Shown: positions 36,709-46,522, numbered from the stretch's first letter. The stretch: 64,000 nt of DNA from an uncultured Collinsella sp. (GCA_958403395.1 CATXXF010000002.1:42661-106660); one strand, 5' to 3'. The notes: generated from the letters alone by a model not told the origin. Made by a program: numbers and translations.

Positions 36709-37362
36709 ATGGGTTATTCGATCGTCAACATCCTTGGCGGCCTTCTGATCGTCACGTCCACCATGGTGGTCGTCTCAAAGAACATCAAGCACGCCATCAG
36801 CTGGTATGCGGTGCAGTCGCTGGTGCTCGTGGGTCTGCTCGCCACGCTCGGTGCCACCACCGGTGCGCAGGAGCTGCTCATGTGGGCTGGATCTGCCTTT
36901 ATCACCAAGGTCGTCCTGGTCCCTTATATCCTCAACCGCGCATACAAGAAGATGGGCGAGCCGAGCGACGCATCGCTCAAGGCCGGCCTTAAGCCCGCGT
37001 GGGCCATTTGCATCATCGCCGTGGAGGTCGCGATCTGCTTTGCCGTCGTGACGCAGATCAGCCTGCCCACGGCCGAGGTCGCAACGCCTGCGCTCGCCAT
37101 TAGCTTCGCTCACTTCTTTGTGGGCCTCACCTGCATCATCTCGCAGCGCAACATCATGAAGCAGATCTTTGGATACTGCCTTATGGAAAACGGCAGCTAT
37201 GTGACGCTCGCGCTTTTGGCCCCCACCGCTCCCGAGATCATCGAGATCGGTATCGCCACCGACGCCATCTTTGCCGTCATCATCATGTCCATCGTCGTGC
37301 GTCGCATTTGGGACGACTCCCACTCGCTCGATGCGCGCGACCTGTCCGAGCTGAGGGGGTAG
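36709..37362 (+). CDS. hyfE: hydrogenase membrane subunit HyfE (NuoK-like)
   Basis: A 217-residue membrane protein of the HyfE family, with a NuoK-like middle (LLMWAGSAFITKVVLVPYIL, YCLMENGSYVTLALL). It lies between the two antiporter-like genes hyfD and hyfF, as in E. coli. Four bases separate it from hyfF. Confidence 0.9.
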   Translation: MGYSIVNILGGLLIVTSTMVVVSKNIKHAISWYAVQSLVLVGLLATLGATTGAQELLMWAGSAFITKVVLVPYILNRAYKKMGEPSDASLKAGLKPAWAICIIAVEVAICFAVVTQISLPTAEVATPALAISFAHFFVGLTCIISQRNIMKQIFGYCLMENGSYVTLALLAPTAPEIIEIGIATDAIFAVIIMSIVVRRIWDDSHSLDARDLSELRG

Positions 37363-37365
37363 TCC

Positions 37366-38925
37366 ATGGAAACGTTGATTCTCGCCCTGCTCGCGACTCC
37401 TCTGGTGTTCTCGCTGGTCATGGCGTTTTTGCCCAAGAACACGTCCTATAACGTGTTTGCCGGTCTCAACCTGGTCTCCGTCGCAGCCGTCCTGGTGCTG
37501 TCGATTGTGACGGCCGGTGACGTCCTTATGAGCGGCGACACCGCGAGCGCTCTTGGCCTGTGGTTCCACCTCGATTCGCTGGGCGCCATCTTTGTGCTGC
37601 TCATCGGCTTTATCGGTTTTCTTACCGGGCTGTTCTCGCTGCCCTATGTAAAGGCCGATATCGAGGAGGGCTCCATGCCCGCCGAGCGCGCCAAGCAGTA
37701 TTTTGCGCTGTTTAGCCTGTTTGTGTTCACCATGCTGCTCGCGTGTCTGTCCAACAACATGATCCTCACGTGGGCCGCCGTGGAGGCAACCACGCTTTCC
37801 ACCGTGTTCCTCGTGGGTATCTACAAGAACAAGACGGCCCTCGAGGCTTCTTGGAAGTATGCGATGGTCTGCACCGCCGGCGTGGCCTTTGGCCTGTTCG
37901 GTACGCTGCTGATCTACGCCAACGCCGCCGACGTGATTCCCAACGCCCACGAGGCCGCATTCCTATCGTGCGTGCTGCCGTATGCCGACCAGTTCGACCC
38001 GACGCTCATGCGCCTCGCCTTTGCGTTTATCGTGATCGGCTTTGGCACCAAGGCTGGCCTGTTCCCCATGCACACTTGGCTGCCCGATGCCCACTCTCAG
38101 GCTCCGAGCCCTGTCTCGGCCCTGCTCTCGGGTGTTCTGCTTAAGTGTGCCATGCTTGTGATCATGCGCTTCTACGGCTTTACTATCCAGGCCGTGGGTG
38201 CCGAGTATCCGCAACTTCTGCTGTTGATTGTCGGCACGCTGTCCATTTTGGTGGCGGCACTCTCGATGTTTCGCCAGGACGACCTCAAGCGCCGCTTTGC
38301 GTACTCGTCTGTGGAGAACGTGGGCGTTATCGCCCTGTGCCTGGGTATCGGTGGCCCGTTGGGTATCGCCGCGGCCCTGCTGCACTGCGTGTTCCACGGC
38401 TTTACCAAGACGCTTGCCTTCTGCGTGTCCGGCAACATCCAGCACGCCTTTGGCACGCGTAGCCTGGCCAAGATCCAGGGTGTCGTCGAGGTTGCTCCCG
38501 CAACCGCCGCGCTCGCCGTCCTGGCGCTGCTCGGTCTTGGTGCCTTCCCGCCCTTTGGCATGTTCATCTCCGAGTTCCTGACTTTTGTCGCCGGTGTTAC
38601 CGCCGGTCCCATGTGGCTGGTCGTCGTGGTCGCCCTCGGTCTTACCGTGGCCATCTCCGCGCTTACCCGCATCGCACTCAAGTCGGTATTCGGCCATGCA
38701 CCCCAGGGCATGGGCAAGCATGAGGCCCCGGCACTCATGCTTATCCCCGAAGTCATCCTGGCTGTCATGATCTTGTGGTTTGGCATCGCCACCCCGCTGC
38801 CTCTCGTGCACGGTGTGGAGACCGCGACCGGCATCGTGCTCGAGCAGAGCACCGAGGAACTTCACGCGACGCCGATGTACCGCGCTGTGTTCGGTACCGA
38901 GACCGCTCAGAGCGAGGTGGAGTAA
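37366..38925 (+). CDS. hyfF: hydrogenase membrane subunit HyfF (antiporter-like)
   Basis: A 519-residue antiporter-like subunit. GFGTKAGLFPMHTWLPDAHS and DDLKRRFAYSSVENVGVIAL carry the conserved Lys and His positions. It is the third such subunit of the complex, which points to energy-conserving formate oxidation. It follows hyfE closely and precedes the large hydrogenase subunit by four bases. Confidence 0.92.
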   Translation: METLILALLATPLVFSLVMAFLPKNTSYNVFAGLNLVSVAAVLVLSIVTAGDVLMSGDTASALGLWFHLDSLGAIFVLLIGFIGFLTGLFSLPYVKADIEEGSMPAERAKQYFALFSLFVFTMLLACLSNNMILTWAAVEATTLSTVFLVGIYKNKTALEASWKYAMVCTAGVAFGLFGTLLIYANAADVIPNAHEAAFLSCVLPYADQFDPTLMRLAFAFIVIGFGTKAGLFPMHTWLPDAHSQAPSPVSALLSGVLLKCAMLVIMRFYGFTIQAVGAEYPQLLLLIVGTLSILVAALSMFRQDDLKRRFAYSSVENVGVIALCLGIGGPLGIAAALLHCVFHGFTKTLAFCVSGNIQHAFGTRSLAKIQGVVEVAPATAALAVLALLGLGAFPPFGMFISEFLTFVAGVTAGPMWLVVVVALGLTVAISALTRIALKSVFGHAPQGMGKHEAPALMLIPEVILAVMILWFGIATPLPLVHGVETATGIVLEQSTEELHATPMYRAVFGTETAQSEVE

Positions 38926-38928
38926 CGA

Positions 38929-40701
38929 ATGATTGAAACTGAGAACAAGGTGTATGCCCGTCGCTGCGAGAGCCATGTCGAGGCCCTGCGCCGCGCCGTT
39001 CCGGGCTGCATCGAGAAGGTCGAGTGGCAGTGCGAGGACCAGCTGACGATCACCGTCAAGCTGGACCGTCTGCCCGAGGCCGTCCACTACCTGTACTACG
39101 AGCGCTACGGCTGGATTCCCGTAATTGTCGGCAACGACGAGCGCTCCCTGTGCGGCCGTTACGCCGTGTACTACGTCATCTCCATGGAGGGGGAGGACCC
39201 CGGCTGGGTTACCGTGCGTGCCGAGGTCGACCCCGCCAAGATGACGTTCCCGTCCGTGACACCGTTCGTCCCCGCCTGTGTGTGGGGCGAGCGCGAGCTT
39301 CGCGACATGTTCGGCCTGATCCCCGAGGGTCTGCCCGACCGTCGTCGCCTGGTGCTGCCCGACGATTGGCCCAGCGGCCTGTACCCGCTGCGCAAGGACT
39401 CCATGGACTACCGCTTCCGTCCCGCTCCCGCGAGTGACATGGAAAACTACGAGTTCTTGGCCGATACCAAGGGCAAGGAGACGACGCTTGTCCCCATGGG
39501 CCCGTTGCACATTACCTCCGACGAGCCCGGCCACTTCCGCCTGTTCGTTGAGGGCGAGACGATCGTCGACGCCGACTACCGTCTGTTCTACGTGCACCGC
39601 GGCATGGAGAAGGTCGCCGAGACGCGCCTGAACTATGACGCCGTGACTTTCCTCGCCGACCGCATCTGCGGCATCTGCGGCTGCGCCCACTCGGTGGCCT
39701 ATGCCGAGGCCGTCGAGCGCGCCCAGGGCATCCATGTCCCGCCGCGCGCCCAGTACATCCGCGCCATCATGCTCGAGGTCGAGCGTCTGCACTCGCATCT
39801 GCTCAACATTGGCCTGGCGTCGCACTACACGGGCTTCGACTCCGGCTTCCAGCAGTTCTTCCGCGTCCGCGAGAAGTCCATGGACCTGGCCGAGAAGCTC
39901 TCCGGTCACCGCAAGACCTACGGCCTCAACGTGATCGGCGGCGTGCGTCGCGACATTTTGGCCGAGCAGAAGCTCTCCACGCTCACGACCATCCACCAGC
40001 TGCGCTCCGAGGTTCAGGAGCTCGTCGACGTCTTGCTCTCCACGCCCAACTTTATTGAGCGTACGAGTGGCATCGGCATCTTGGATCGCAAGATCGCACG
40101 CGACTTCTCGCCGGTCGGCCCGCTCATGCGTGGCTCGGGCTATGCCCGCGACGTGCGCTTTGACCATCCCTTTGACGGCTACGCCGATCCGGACGTCCAA
40201 AAGATGCACGCCGCCACGGCCGACACCTGCGATGCCTTCGGCCGTACCGCCGTTCGCATCCAGGAGGTCTATGATTCGATCGACATGATCGAGACCATGC
40301 TCGAGAACTGCCCGTCGGGCCCCATCCTCACCACGGATTGGGAGTACACCCCGCACAAGTACGCCATCGGCGCCACCGAGGCGCCGCGCGGCGAGGACGT
40401 GCACTGGGCCATGCTCGGCAACAACCAGAAGTGCTACCGCTGGCGCGCCAAGGCCGCCACGTACAGCAACTGGCCGGTCCTGCGCTACATGTTCCGCGGC
40501 AACACCGTGGGTGACGCTGCGTTGATCGTCGGCTCGCTCGACCCGTGCTACTCCTGCACCGACCGCGTGACGGTGACCGATGTCGCCGCCAAGCGCGACC
40601 ACGTGCTCGACAAGGAGCAGTTCGAGAACGTCTGGCGCGACAAGTCGCCGCTTGCGGGCGAGGGCACCATGGCCGCTCCGCTCGATGAGGAGGCGCTCTA
40701 A
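38929..40701 (+). CDS. hyfG: [NiFe]-hydrogenase large subunit HyfG (NuoC-NuoD fusion)
   Basis: A 590-residue group 4 hydrogenase large subunit. Residues 1-165 are NuoC-like (ERELRDMFGLIPEGLPDRRR); the rest is NuoD-like. RICGICGCAH supplies Cys247 and Cys250 and DPCYSC supplies Cys540 and Cys543, the four Ni ligands. It ends with a 44-residue tail after Arg546; as in HycE, the protease HycI should cut there once Ni is inserted. It makes H2 from protons with electrons from formate. Confidence 0.96.
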   Translation: MIETENKVYARRCESHVEALRRAVPGCIEKVEWQCEDQLTITVKLDRLPEAVHYLYYERYGWIPVIVGNDERSLCGRYAVYYVISMEGEDPGWVTVRAEVDPAKMTFPSVTPFVPACVWGERELRDMFGLIPEGLPDRRRLVLPDDWPSGLYPLRKDSMDYRFRPAPASDMENYEFLADTKGKETTLVPMGPLHITSDEPGHFRLFVEGETIVDADYRLFYVHRGMEKVAETRLNYDAVTFLADRICGICGCAHSVAYAEAVERAQGIHVPPRAQYIRAIMLEVERLHSHLLNIGLASHYTGFDSGFQQFFRVREKSMDLAEKLSGHRKTYGLNVIGGVRRDILAEQKLSTLTTIHQLRSEVQELVDVLLSTPNFIERTSGIGILDRKIARDFSPVGPLMRGSGYARDVRFDHPFDGYADPDVQKMHAATADTCDAFGRTAVRIQEVYDSIDMIETMLENCPSGPILTTDWEYTPHKYAIGATEAPRGEDVHWAMLGNNQKCYRWRAKAATYSNWPVLRYMFRGNTVGDAALIVGSLDPCYSCTDRVTVTDVAAKRDHVLDKEQFENVWRDKSPLAGEGTMAAPLDEEAL

Positions 40702-40702
40702 T

Positions 40703-41419
40703 ATGCTGAAGCTTTGGAAGGTTAACGCCAAGGCCGGCGACGCGACGGTCAAGTACCCGTTTGCGCCGTTTCCCACCAACAAGGACATGCGCGGCAAGCC
40801 CGAGCACAACGCCGAGCTCTGCATCGCCTGCGGTGCCTGTGGCGTGGCATGCCCGGCCGATGCCATTCGCATGGACACCGACCTTGCGGCCGATACCATT
40901 ACCTGGTCGATCGACTACGGCCGCTGCATCTTTTGCGGCCGTTGCGAGGAGGCCTGCCCCATGGAGGCCATCAAGCTCACCGAGGAGTTTGAGCTGGCCG
41001 TCATGAGCAAGGACGACCTCACCAGCAAGAGCGTCTACACGCTCGAGCACTGCTCGCGCTGCGGCAAGCCGTTCGCCCCGCACAAGGAGATTGACTACGC
41101 TAAGCGCCTGCTGCAAAAGGCCGGCGGCATGGAGGCCGAGCAGGCCGCCCGTACCGTCGGTATGTGCCAGGAGTGCAAGCGCGAGCTCGACGCCCTGCGC
41201 GCCGCCTCGGCCGTAAAGACCGGCAACGCGCGCGGCATGGCTGCCAACGAGACGCTTGCGTCCGGCGAGCCCCAGGGCCCCGGCATGGAGTATCTGGGCG
41301 GCCACGGCGTGAACCCGGAGTATATCGACCGCGAGCTTAACCCCGATGCGCCCGAGATTCCCGCCGGTCCGGCGCCGGTCGAGGGCATCATCATGGATTT
41401 TGAAATGAAGGAGGAGTAA
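40703..41419 (+). CDS. hyfH: hydrogenase iron-sulfur subunit HyfH
   Basis: A 238-residue protein with two [4Fe-4S] groups, CIACGACGVACP and CIFCGRCEEACP, followed by a second cysteine pair (CSRCGK and CQECKRE). It matches HycF/HyfH, the NuoI-like link between FdhF ferredoxins and the NiFe subunits. ATG 40703 is one base after the hyfG stop. Confidence 0.92.
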   Translation: MLKLWKVNAKAGDATVKYPFAPFPTNKDMRGKPEHNAELCIACGACGVACPADAIRMDTDLAADTITWSIDYGRCIFCGRCEEACPMEAIKLTEEFELAVMSKDDLTSKSVYTLEHCSRCGKPFAPHKEIDYAKRLLQKAGGMEAEQAARTVGMCQECKRELDALRAASAVKTGNARGMAANETLASGEPQGPGMEYLGGHGVNPEYIDRELNPDAPEIPAGPAPVEGIIMDFEMKEE

Positions 41420-41421
41420 CC

Positions 41422-42204
41422 ATGGCCGAACCCACGCTTTTGCCCGAGCGGCTTCAGTACCGCCCGACCAAGATCGAGCTCGACGAGAGCATCGAGAAGG
41501 CCAAGGCGACCCTTCTTAAGAAGATCAAGCGCTCGGTGTACGTCTACCGTGTCGACTGCGGCGGCTGCAACGGCTGCGAGATCGAGATCTTCGGTTCCAT
41601 CACGCCCGTCTTTGACGTCGAGCGCTTTGGCATCAAGGTCGTGCCCTCGCCCCGTCACGCCGATGTGCTGCTGTACACCGGCGCCGTGACGCGTGCCATG
41701 CGCATGCCGGCCCTGCGCGCGTTTGAGGCCGCACCCGATCCCAAGATCGTGGTGTCCTATGGCGCGTGCGGCTGCACCGGCGGCATCTTCTACGACAACT
41801 ACTGCGTCTGGGGCGGCACGGATAAGATTCTGCCGGTCGATGTCTACATCCCCGGCTGCCCGCCCAGCCCCGCGCAGACCGTCTACGGCTTTGCCATGGC
41901 ACTTGGCCTGCTGGACCAAAAGCTCCATGCCGAGACTACGGTGGAGGCTGCCGGCGAGCAGGCCGATATCCTGCACCCCGGCGTGCCGTACAAGCTGCGC
42001 GTTGCCATCGAGCGCGAGGCTCGCGCCATGAGCGGCTACCGTTACGGCCGCGACCTGGCCAACGAGTTTATGGATACGCTCGAGGACGCGCCCAAGGGTG
42101 ATATCCGAGGTGCCATGGCGCTGCTCATCGACAAGCAGGACGATCCGCGCCGCGTTGAGGTCTACTCGGCGCTGCAGGATCTGGTGCTGGCCGGAGGTCA
42201 CTAG
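41422..42204 (+). CDS. hyfI: [NiFe]-hydrogenase small subunit HyfI
   Basis: A 260-residue NuoB-like subunit holding the proximal [4Fe-4S] cluster: VDCGGCNGCEIE (Cys46, Cys49), then ACGCTGGIF and GCPPSPAQT. It lacks the signal peptide of exported hydrogenases, so the complex faces the cytoplasm. It follows hyfH by two bases and adjoins hyfJ directly. Confidence 0.94.
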   Translation: MAEPTLLPERLQYRPTKIELDESIEKAKATLLKKIKRSVYVYRVDCGGCNGCEIEIFGSITPVFDVERFGIKVVPSPRHADVLLYTGAVTRAMRMPALRAFEAAPDPKIVVSYGACGCTGGIFYDNYCVWGGTDKILPVDVYIPGCPPSPAQTVYGFAMALGLLDQKLHAETTVEAAGEQADILHPGVPYKLRVAIEREARAMSGYRYGRDLANEFMDTLEDAPKGDIRGAMALLIDKQDDPRRVEVYSALQDLVLAGGH

Positions 42205-42786
42205 ATGGAGCTCACGGACCGCTCTGGTTACTTTGCGGGCCCCGGTATGCTCGGCGGCTCCTTTGGCGATGCCTCGCGCGCAAGCGACGAGGCCGCCGAG
42301 GGCGTCGCCGACCCCTGCCTGGGCCATGCGCCCGACCAGGTGGTCTTCTATGAGCTCACGCGTAAGTTTGTGGAGACCGAGGAAGACGTTCCCCAGGAGG
42401 CCTGCGACGTGCTGTACTACACGCTCGCCGTGGGCCACCACACCGGCGTGCTCGATTGCTTTGAGCCGCGCCTGTCGGTGCCGGTGGATGTCTTCTATTC
42501 GCTCGTCGACGCGCTGCCGGAGGGGGAGGCCAAGACCAAGTTCGAGGCCATCCGCTCCTTTGGCGAGTGCCAGCTTGACAAGGCGGCGGTGCCGTCGCTG
42601 CTCGAGGCCTGCGACACGCTGCTCGACGAGCGCGGTTTTCGCGGCTCGGCCAAGGCCGGCATCTCGGTGTTCGACGACGACTTTGGCCTGCATGCCCAGC
42701 AGGTCGCGTTTCTGATGAAGTTCCGCGATCTGGTTGAGCGCGTGCGCGATGTGTCGGGCGTGTATCTGACGGGAAGGTTGCAGTAA
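42205..42786 (+). CDS. hyfJ: formate hydrogenlyase maturation protein HycH/HyfJ
   Basis: A 193-residue protein. VVFYELTRKFVETEEDVP and VLYYTLAVGHHTGVLDCF match the HycH family, which is needed to mature the hydrogenase large subunit. It is longer than the E. coli protein of about 136 residues because of an extra N-terminus and internal additions. The start follows the hyfI stop at once and its stop overlaps hycI. Confidence 0.88.
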   Translation: MELTDRSGYFAGPGMLGGSFGDASRASDEAAEGVADPCLGHAPDQVVFYELTRKFVETEEDVPQEACDVLYYTLAVGHHTGVLDCFEPRLSVPVDVFYSLVDALPEGEAKTKFEAIRSFGECQLDKAAVPSLLEACDTLLDERGFRGSAKAGISVFDDDFGLHAQQVAFLMKFRDLVERVRDVSGVYLTGRLQ

Positions 42787-43289
42787 TGGGTCGCGTTGTG
42801 GATGGTCGTGTGAACGGCGCCCCATTTGCGGGTATCGTGCTCACGGCGGGAAGCGTGCTGCGCGCCGACGATGCCGCCGGCCCCGTGCTCTCCAAAAAGA
42901 TGGAGGACACGCCTATCGCCGGTTGGTACACCATCGACGGCGGGCAAACGCCCGAGGATGACATCATCGAGGTCAAGCGCGAGCGTCCGCCGCGTTTGGT
43001 TTTGGTCGATGCCGCCGACATGGCGCTGCCCGTCGGCGCCATCCGCTTGCTCGATAAGACCGACGTCGCGCGCAAATCGATGTTCACCACGCATTCGCTT
43101 CCCTTGTCGATTCTGATCGAAGAGATTGAGCAATCGTGTGATGATATCGTCTTCGTCGGGATTCAGCCGGGCGACACGGAGTTCTACAACCCCATGTCCC
43201 CGGAAGTCTTTGAGGCCGTCGACGCCGTGTACGACGCCGTGGCCGCCAACGACTTTTCCCACTTTGTCCGCTTGGGGCAAGAGCAATAG
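42786..43289 (+). CDS. hycI: hydrogenase maturation endopeptidase HycI
   Basis: A 167-residue protease of the HycI/HybD family that removes the C-terminal tail of the large subunit. IVLTAGSVLRADDAAGPVL carries the metal-sensing Asp region, and MALPVGAIRLL and FVGIQPGDTEFYNPMSPEV are further family motifs. It overlaps hyfJ by one base. Confidence 0.92.
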   Translation: MGRVVDGRVNGAPFAGIVLTAGSVLRADDAAGPVLSKKMEDTPIAGWYTIDGGQTPEDDIIEVKRERPPRLVLVDAADMALPVGAIRLLDKTDVARKSMFTTHSLPLSILIEEIEQSCDDIVFVGIQPGDTEFYNPMSPEVFEAVDAVYDAVAANDFSHFVRLGQEQ

Positions 43290-43328
43290 GAGCGCTTGTT
43301 CCTGCTGATTAGGAAAGAAGTGATTGAC

Positions 43329-44168
43329 ATGGCAGATTCCAAGGTGGAGTACCCCTCTCCCGATTGCCTGGCGCCCGCCGCGATCGAGGCCAAGACCGAG
43401 GCCGCCGGCGTGACCAAGGCTAACCTGCCGGTCGCTAAGGCCTTTCTGTTGGCAATGTTCGCCGGCGCGTTTATCGCCTTCGGCGGCCTGTTCTTTACCG
43501 TGTTCTTGAGCGACAGCACGCTGGGCTGGGGCGCTCAGCGCGTCGTGGGCGGTCTGTGCTTTTGCCTGGGCCTGGTGCTCGTGCTGGTGTGCGGCGCCGA
43601 GCTGTTTACCGGCAATTCGCTTATGGTCTGCGCACTCAAGAGCAAAAAGATCACCCTGGTTCAGATGCTTAAGGCCTGGGTCGTCGTGTGGGTCGGCAAT
43701 TTTGTCGGTGCCCTGTTCATCGTCTTTTTGGTGTACATGGCCGGCATCTATAAGCTCAACGGCGAGGCGGTCGCCAACTCCATGGTGAGCGTCGCCGCCG
43801 GCAAGGTGACGATCGACTGGGTGACGATCTTCTTCCGCGGCATCCTGTGCAACATCTTTGTGTGCCTGGCCGTGTGGATCGGTACCGCCGGTAAGACCGT
43901 GGTCGATAAGGTTTTGGGCATTCTGCTGCCCATCGCCGCCTTTGTGGCCTGCGGTTTTGAGCACTGCGTCGCCAACATGTACTTTTTGCCTATGGGTGCC
44001 GTGATGCACGCGTGCGGCTATGGTGCCGACGTCGCCGGCGCCGATGCGCTCAACGCTGCGGGCATTGCGTTTAACTTGTCCGCCGCCACGCTGGGCAACA
44101 TCGTGGGCGGCGCGGTTCTGATCGCGCTCGGCTACTGGTTTGTCTACGCCAAGAAGTCCGAGGCGTAA
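43329..44168 (+). CDS. formate/nitrite transporter family channel (FocA-like)
   Basis: A 279-residue membrane protein with six hydrophobic segments. FAGAFIAFGGLFFTV, GAELFTGNSLMVCALKSKK and GFEHCVANMYFLPMGAV are FNT motifs, with the pore His in the FEHCVANMY region. Sitting at the end of the hyf genes it is most likely a FocB-like formate channel that feeds or exports formate. ATG 43329 follows AGGAAAGAAG. A terminator follows. Confidence 0.9.
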   Translation: MADSKVEYPSPDCLAPAAIEAKTEAAGVTKANLPVAKAFLLAMFAGAFIAFGGLFFTVFLSDSTLGWGAQRVVGGLCFCLGLVLVLVCGAELFTGNSLMVCALKSKKITLVQMLKAWVVVWVGNFVGALFIVFLVYMAGIYKLNGEAVANSMVSVAAGKVTIDWVTIFFRGILCNIFVCLAVWIGTAGKTVVDKVLGILLPIAAFVACGFEHCVANMYFLPMGAVMHACGYGADVAGADALNAAGIAFNLSAATLGNIVGGAVLIALGYWFVYAKKSEA

Positions 44169-44188
44169 TAAGCTGGAATGACGTACGG

Positions 44189-44220
44189 GCCTCCCGAGGG
44201 GCGTTTGCCTTTTGGGAGGC
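44189..44220 (+). terminator. terminator after the formate hydrogenlyase unit
   Basis: GCCTCCC (44189-44195) pairs with GGGAGGC (44214-44220), followed by a weak T-rich stretch. Confidence 0.65.
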
Positions 44221-44328
44221 TCTTCGTGTCTTGCTGCGGTAGATGCAGCGGGCTTTGCGTCGCGGCAGCTGGTGGCAGGGCTGTGGTGCGGCGGGGCATG
44301 AACCCCTGAGCTGGAAGGAATAATCGAG

Positions 44329-46446
44329 ATGGCATCGAGAGCTATGCATGACGGTCGCTCCGTGGTGACGACATGCGGGGGATGCTATGCCGATTGCGCC
44401 TTTGCGGCACGCGTTGAGGACGGTCGCGTGGTGGCCGAGCTGCCGGTGCCGGGGCATCCGTGCGCGGCGCGTGCCCTCTGCGCCCGCGGTCGGCATCGCC
44501 TGGCAATGCCGTTTGACGAGCACGACCGCATCATGCACCCCATGCGCCGACGAGCTGATGGTTCGGGGTTCGATGCGATTACTTGGGACGAGGCGTTCGC
44601 GCAGATCGCTGCGCGCCTTGGGGGGATTGTTGACGGGCATGGTCCGCGCGCGCTGGGCATGACGCTCGGCGTGCCCTCGTTCGACCGCTACTGGGCGTGT
44701 CGTTTTATGCATGCGCTGGGCTCGCCCAACGTATACGGTGCAGACGGTGCCTGCGAGGTAAGCCGACTTACCGGTTGGGAGCACAGCCTGGGCTATAGCC
44801 CCGCCTCCGACCTGGCACATACCGACTGCATCATGTACCTGGGGCGTTCCATCGTCGATTCATCGACGATGGGGGCCGTCGATGCGCTCAACGATGCGCG
44901 CCGGCGCGGGGCGAAGATTATCGTGGTCGACCCCCGGCGCAGCGGCTCCGCCGCGCTTGCCGACCGCTGGCTGCGCGTGCGCCCGGGCTGCGATTTGGCA
45001 CTACTGCTGGGCATCGCCCACGTGCTGATTGCCGAGGGCCTGTACGACCGCGAGTTTGTGGACCGCTATACCACGGGTTTTGACGAGCTGGCACAGGCGG
45101 CCAGTGTTTGGACGCCCGAGTGGGCCGAGTCGATGTGCGACGTGCCGGCCGAAGAGATTGTCGCGACGGCGCGCGATCTAGCTGCCGCTGCGCCTGCCGC
45201 TGTGGTGGATGCGGGCTTTCATGGCGGTATCGGTATTGCGTATGCCAATAGCACCCAGACCGCGCGCGCTATCTGCTTGGTCGATGTGCTACTGGGCTGC
45301 ATCGGACACGCGGGCGGTGCGCTCAACCCGCCCACACCGCTTGTATTGGGCGACCTTGATCCCATGCGCTTTGCGACGCCGCCGGTGCCGCGCGAGCCCA
45401 AGCTGGGGTCCGAGCGCTATCCGCTGGTCGATCCGGTGCGCGGCCTGTGCACGACCATCGGTCAGTCCATCCTTGCCGGTGAGCTGCGCGGGCTTATCGT
45501 CTATGCCAGTAACCCCGGTGCGGGCTATGGCAACGCCGATGCGTGGCTTGGCATCTTGCAGCAGCTCGACCTGCTCGTGACGATTGATATTCGCTGGTCC
45601 GAGACGGCGCGTGCTTCTGACTTCGTGCTGCCCGACGTGACGTATCTGGAGGCCGACCGCGGTGTGGGCACGGTCGTGGACCGCAACGATGCGCGCGTGT
45701 TCTACCGCAACGCCGTGCTGTCTGTGCAGCATGACGACACACGTCCCGGTCGGGAGATTTTTGCCGGTCTGGCGCAGGAGTGTGGCGTGGGTGAGTATTT
45801 CCAATTTACGTCTGAAGATCTGGCGGCTGCCCAGGTGGCGCCGTTTGGGATCAATCTGGACGAGCTCAAGGAGCGCGGCTGGGCCGACACGGGCGTGGCG
45901 CTGCCGTCGCGCACGGGTGAGCCGGTGATTCCGCTTGCCGGCGGCAAGATTGCGCTGGCAAGTGACGTATGGGAGCGTGCCGGCCTGGGACGCGTGCCAG
46001 GCTGGATCGCGCCGATGGTGGAGCCCAGCCCGGGGATGTTTCGCCTCATTAGTGGCAATCGGCCCTTTGAGTCGCATACCTCGCGCAGGCTCGCGGCGTC
46101 CGGTGCCGCCGAGGCCGGATCGGACCTGGATGCCGTGCAGATGAATGCCGATGTTGCTGCGCGCATGGGCATCGTCGACGGCGAGATCGTCAAACTCGTG
46201 AGCGATATGGGCCGCGACCGCGTGCGAGTGGAGACGACGCCGTATCAGCATCCGGCGTGCATCTTTACGTCGGCCGCCCCCGGTGGGCGTTCGTTTGGCG
46301 CCGATGCCGGTGGCGCTCAAGCCTTGGGCGTGGGCCCGCTCGACCATACGCCGTTGCGTTGGGACCCGTTGACGGGCGCTGCGCTCACCCAGGAAAACGC
46401 CGTTCGCGTGGAAAAGATCGCGGCACGCGAGGATAATAGCGATTGA
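44329..46446 (+). CDS. orphan molybdopterin oxidoreductase, PsrA/PhsA-like
   Basis: A 705-residue Mo-bisPGD enzyme. CGGCYADC and Cys51 (C-x2-C-x3-C-x27-C: 16, 19, 23, 51) form the [4Fe-4S] site, and Cys142 (YGADGACEVSRL) is the likely Mo ligand, as in polysulfide and thiosulfate reductases; it has no Sec. No twin-arginine signal is present, so it is cytoplasmic. No iron-sulfur or membrane partner is next to it. It lies between the hyf genes and selA. Its substrate cannot be told from the sequence. Confidence 0.85.
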   Translation: MASRAMHDGRSVVTTCGGCYADCAFAARVEDGRVVAELPVPGHPCAARALCARGRHRLAMPFDEHDRIMHPMRRRADGSGFDAITWDEAFAQIAARLGGIVDGHGPRALGMTLGVPSFDRYWACRFMHALGSPNVYGADGACEVSRLTGWEHSLGYSPASDLAHTDCIMYLGRSIVDSSTMGAVDALNDARRRGAKIIVVDPRRSGSAALADRWLRVRPGCDLALLLGIAHVLIAEGLYDREFVDRYTTGFDELAQAASVWTPEWAESMCDVPAEEIVATARDLAAAAPAAVVDAGFHGGIGIAYANSTQTARAICLVDVLLGCIGHAGGALNPPTPLVLGDLDPMRFATPPVPREPKLGSERYPLVDPVRGLCTTIGQSILAGELRGLIVYASNPGAGYGNADAWLGILQQLDLLVTIDIRWSETARASDFVLPDVTYLEADRGVGTVVDRNDARVFYRNAVLSVQHDDTRPGREIFAGLAQECGVGEYFQFTSEDLAAAQVAPFGINLDELKERGWADTGVALPSRTGEPVIPLAGGKIALASDVWERAGLGRVPGWIAPMVEPSPGMFRLISGNRPFESHTSRRLAASGAAEAGSDLDAVQMNADVAARMGIVDGEIVKLVSDMGRDRVRVETTPYQHPACIFTSAAPGGRSFGADAGGAQALGVGPLDHTPLRWDPLTGAALTQENAVRVEKIAAREDNSD

Positions 46447-46522
46447 TTGACTCAGCCGATCGAATTGGCTGATAGTTTGACGTTCGAACGATTGATTCAC
46501 CTTTGGTTTTGAAAGGTCGCAC

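Noticed and set aside
37963..40899. A 978-codon open frame on the minus strand
   Set aside because: Antisense to hyfF and hyfG, which carry clear catalytic motifs. Low-complexity translation.
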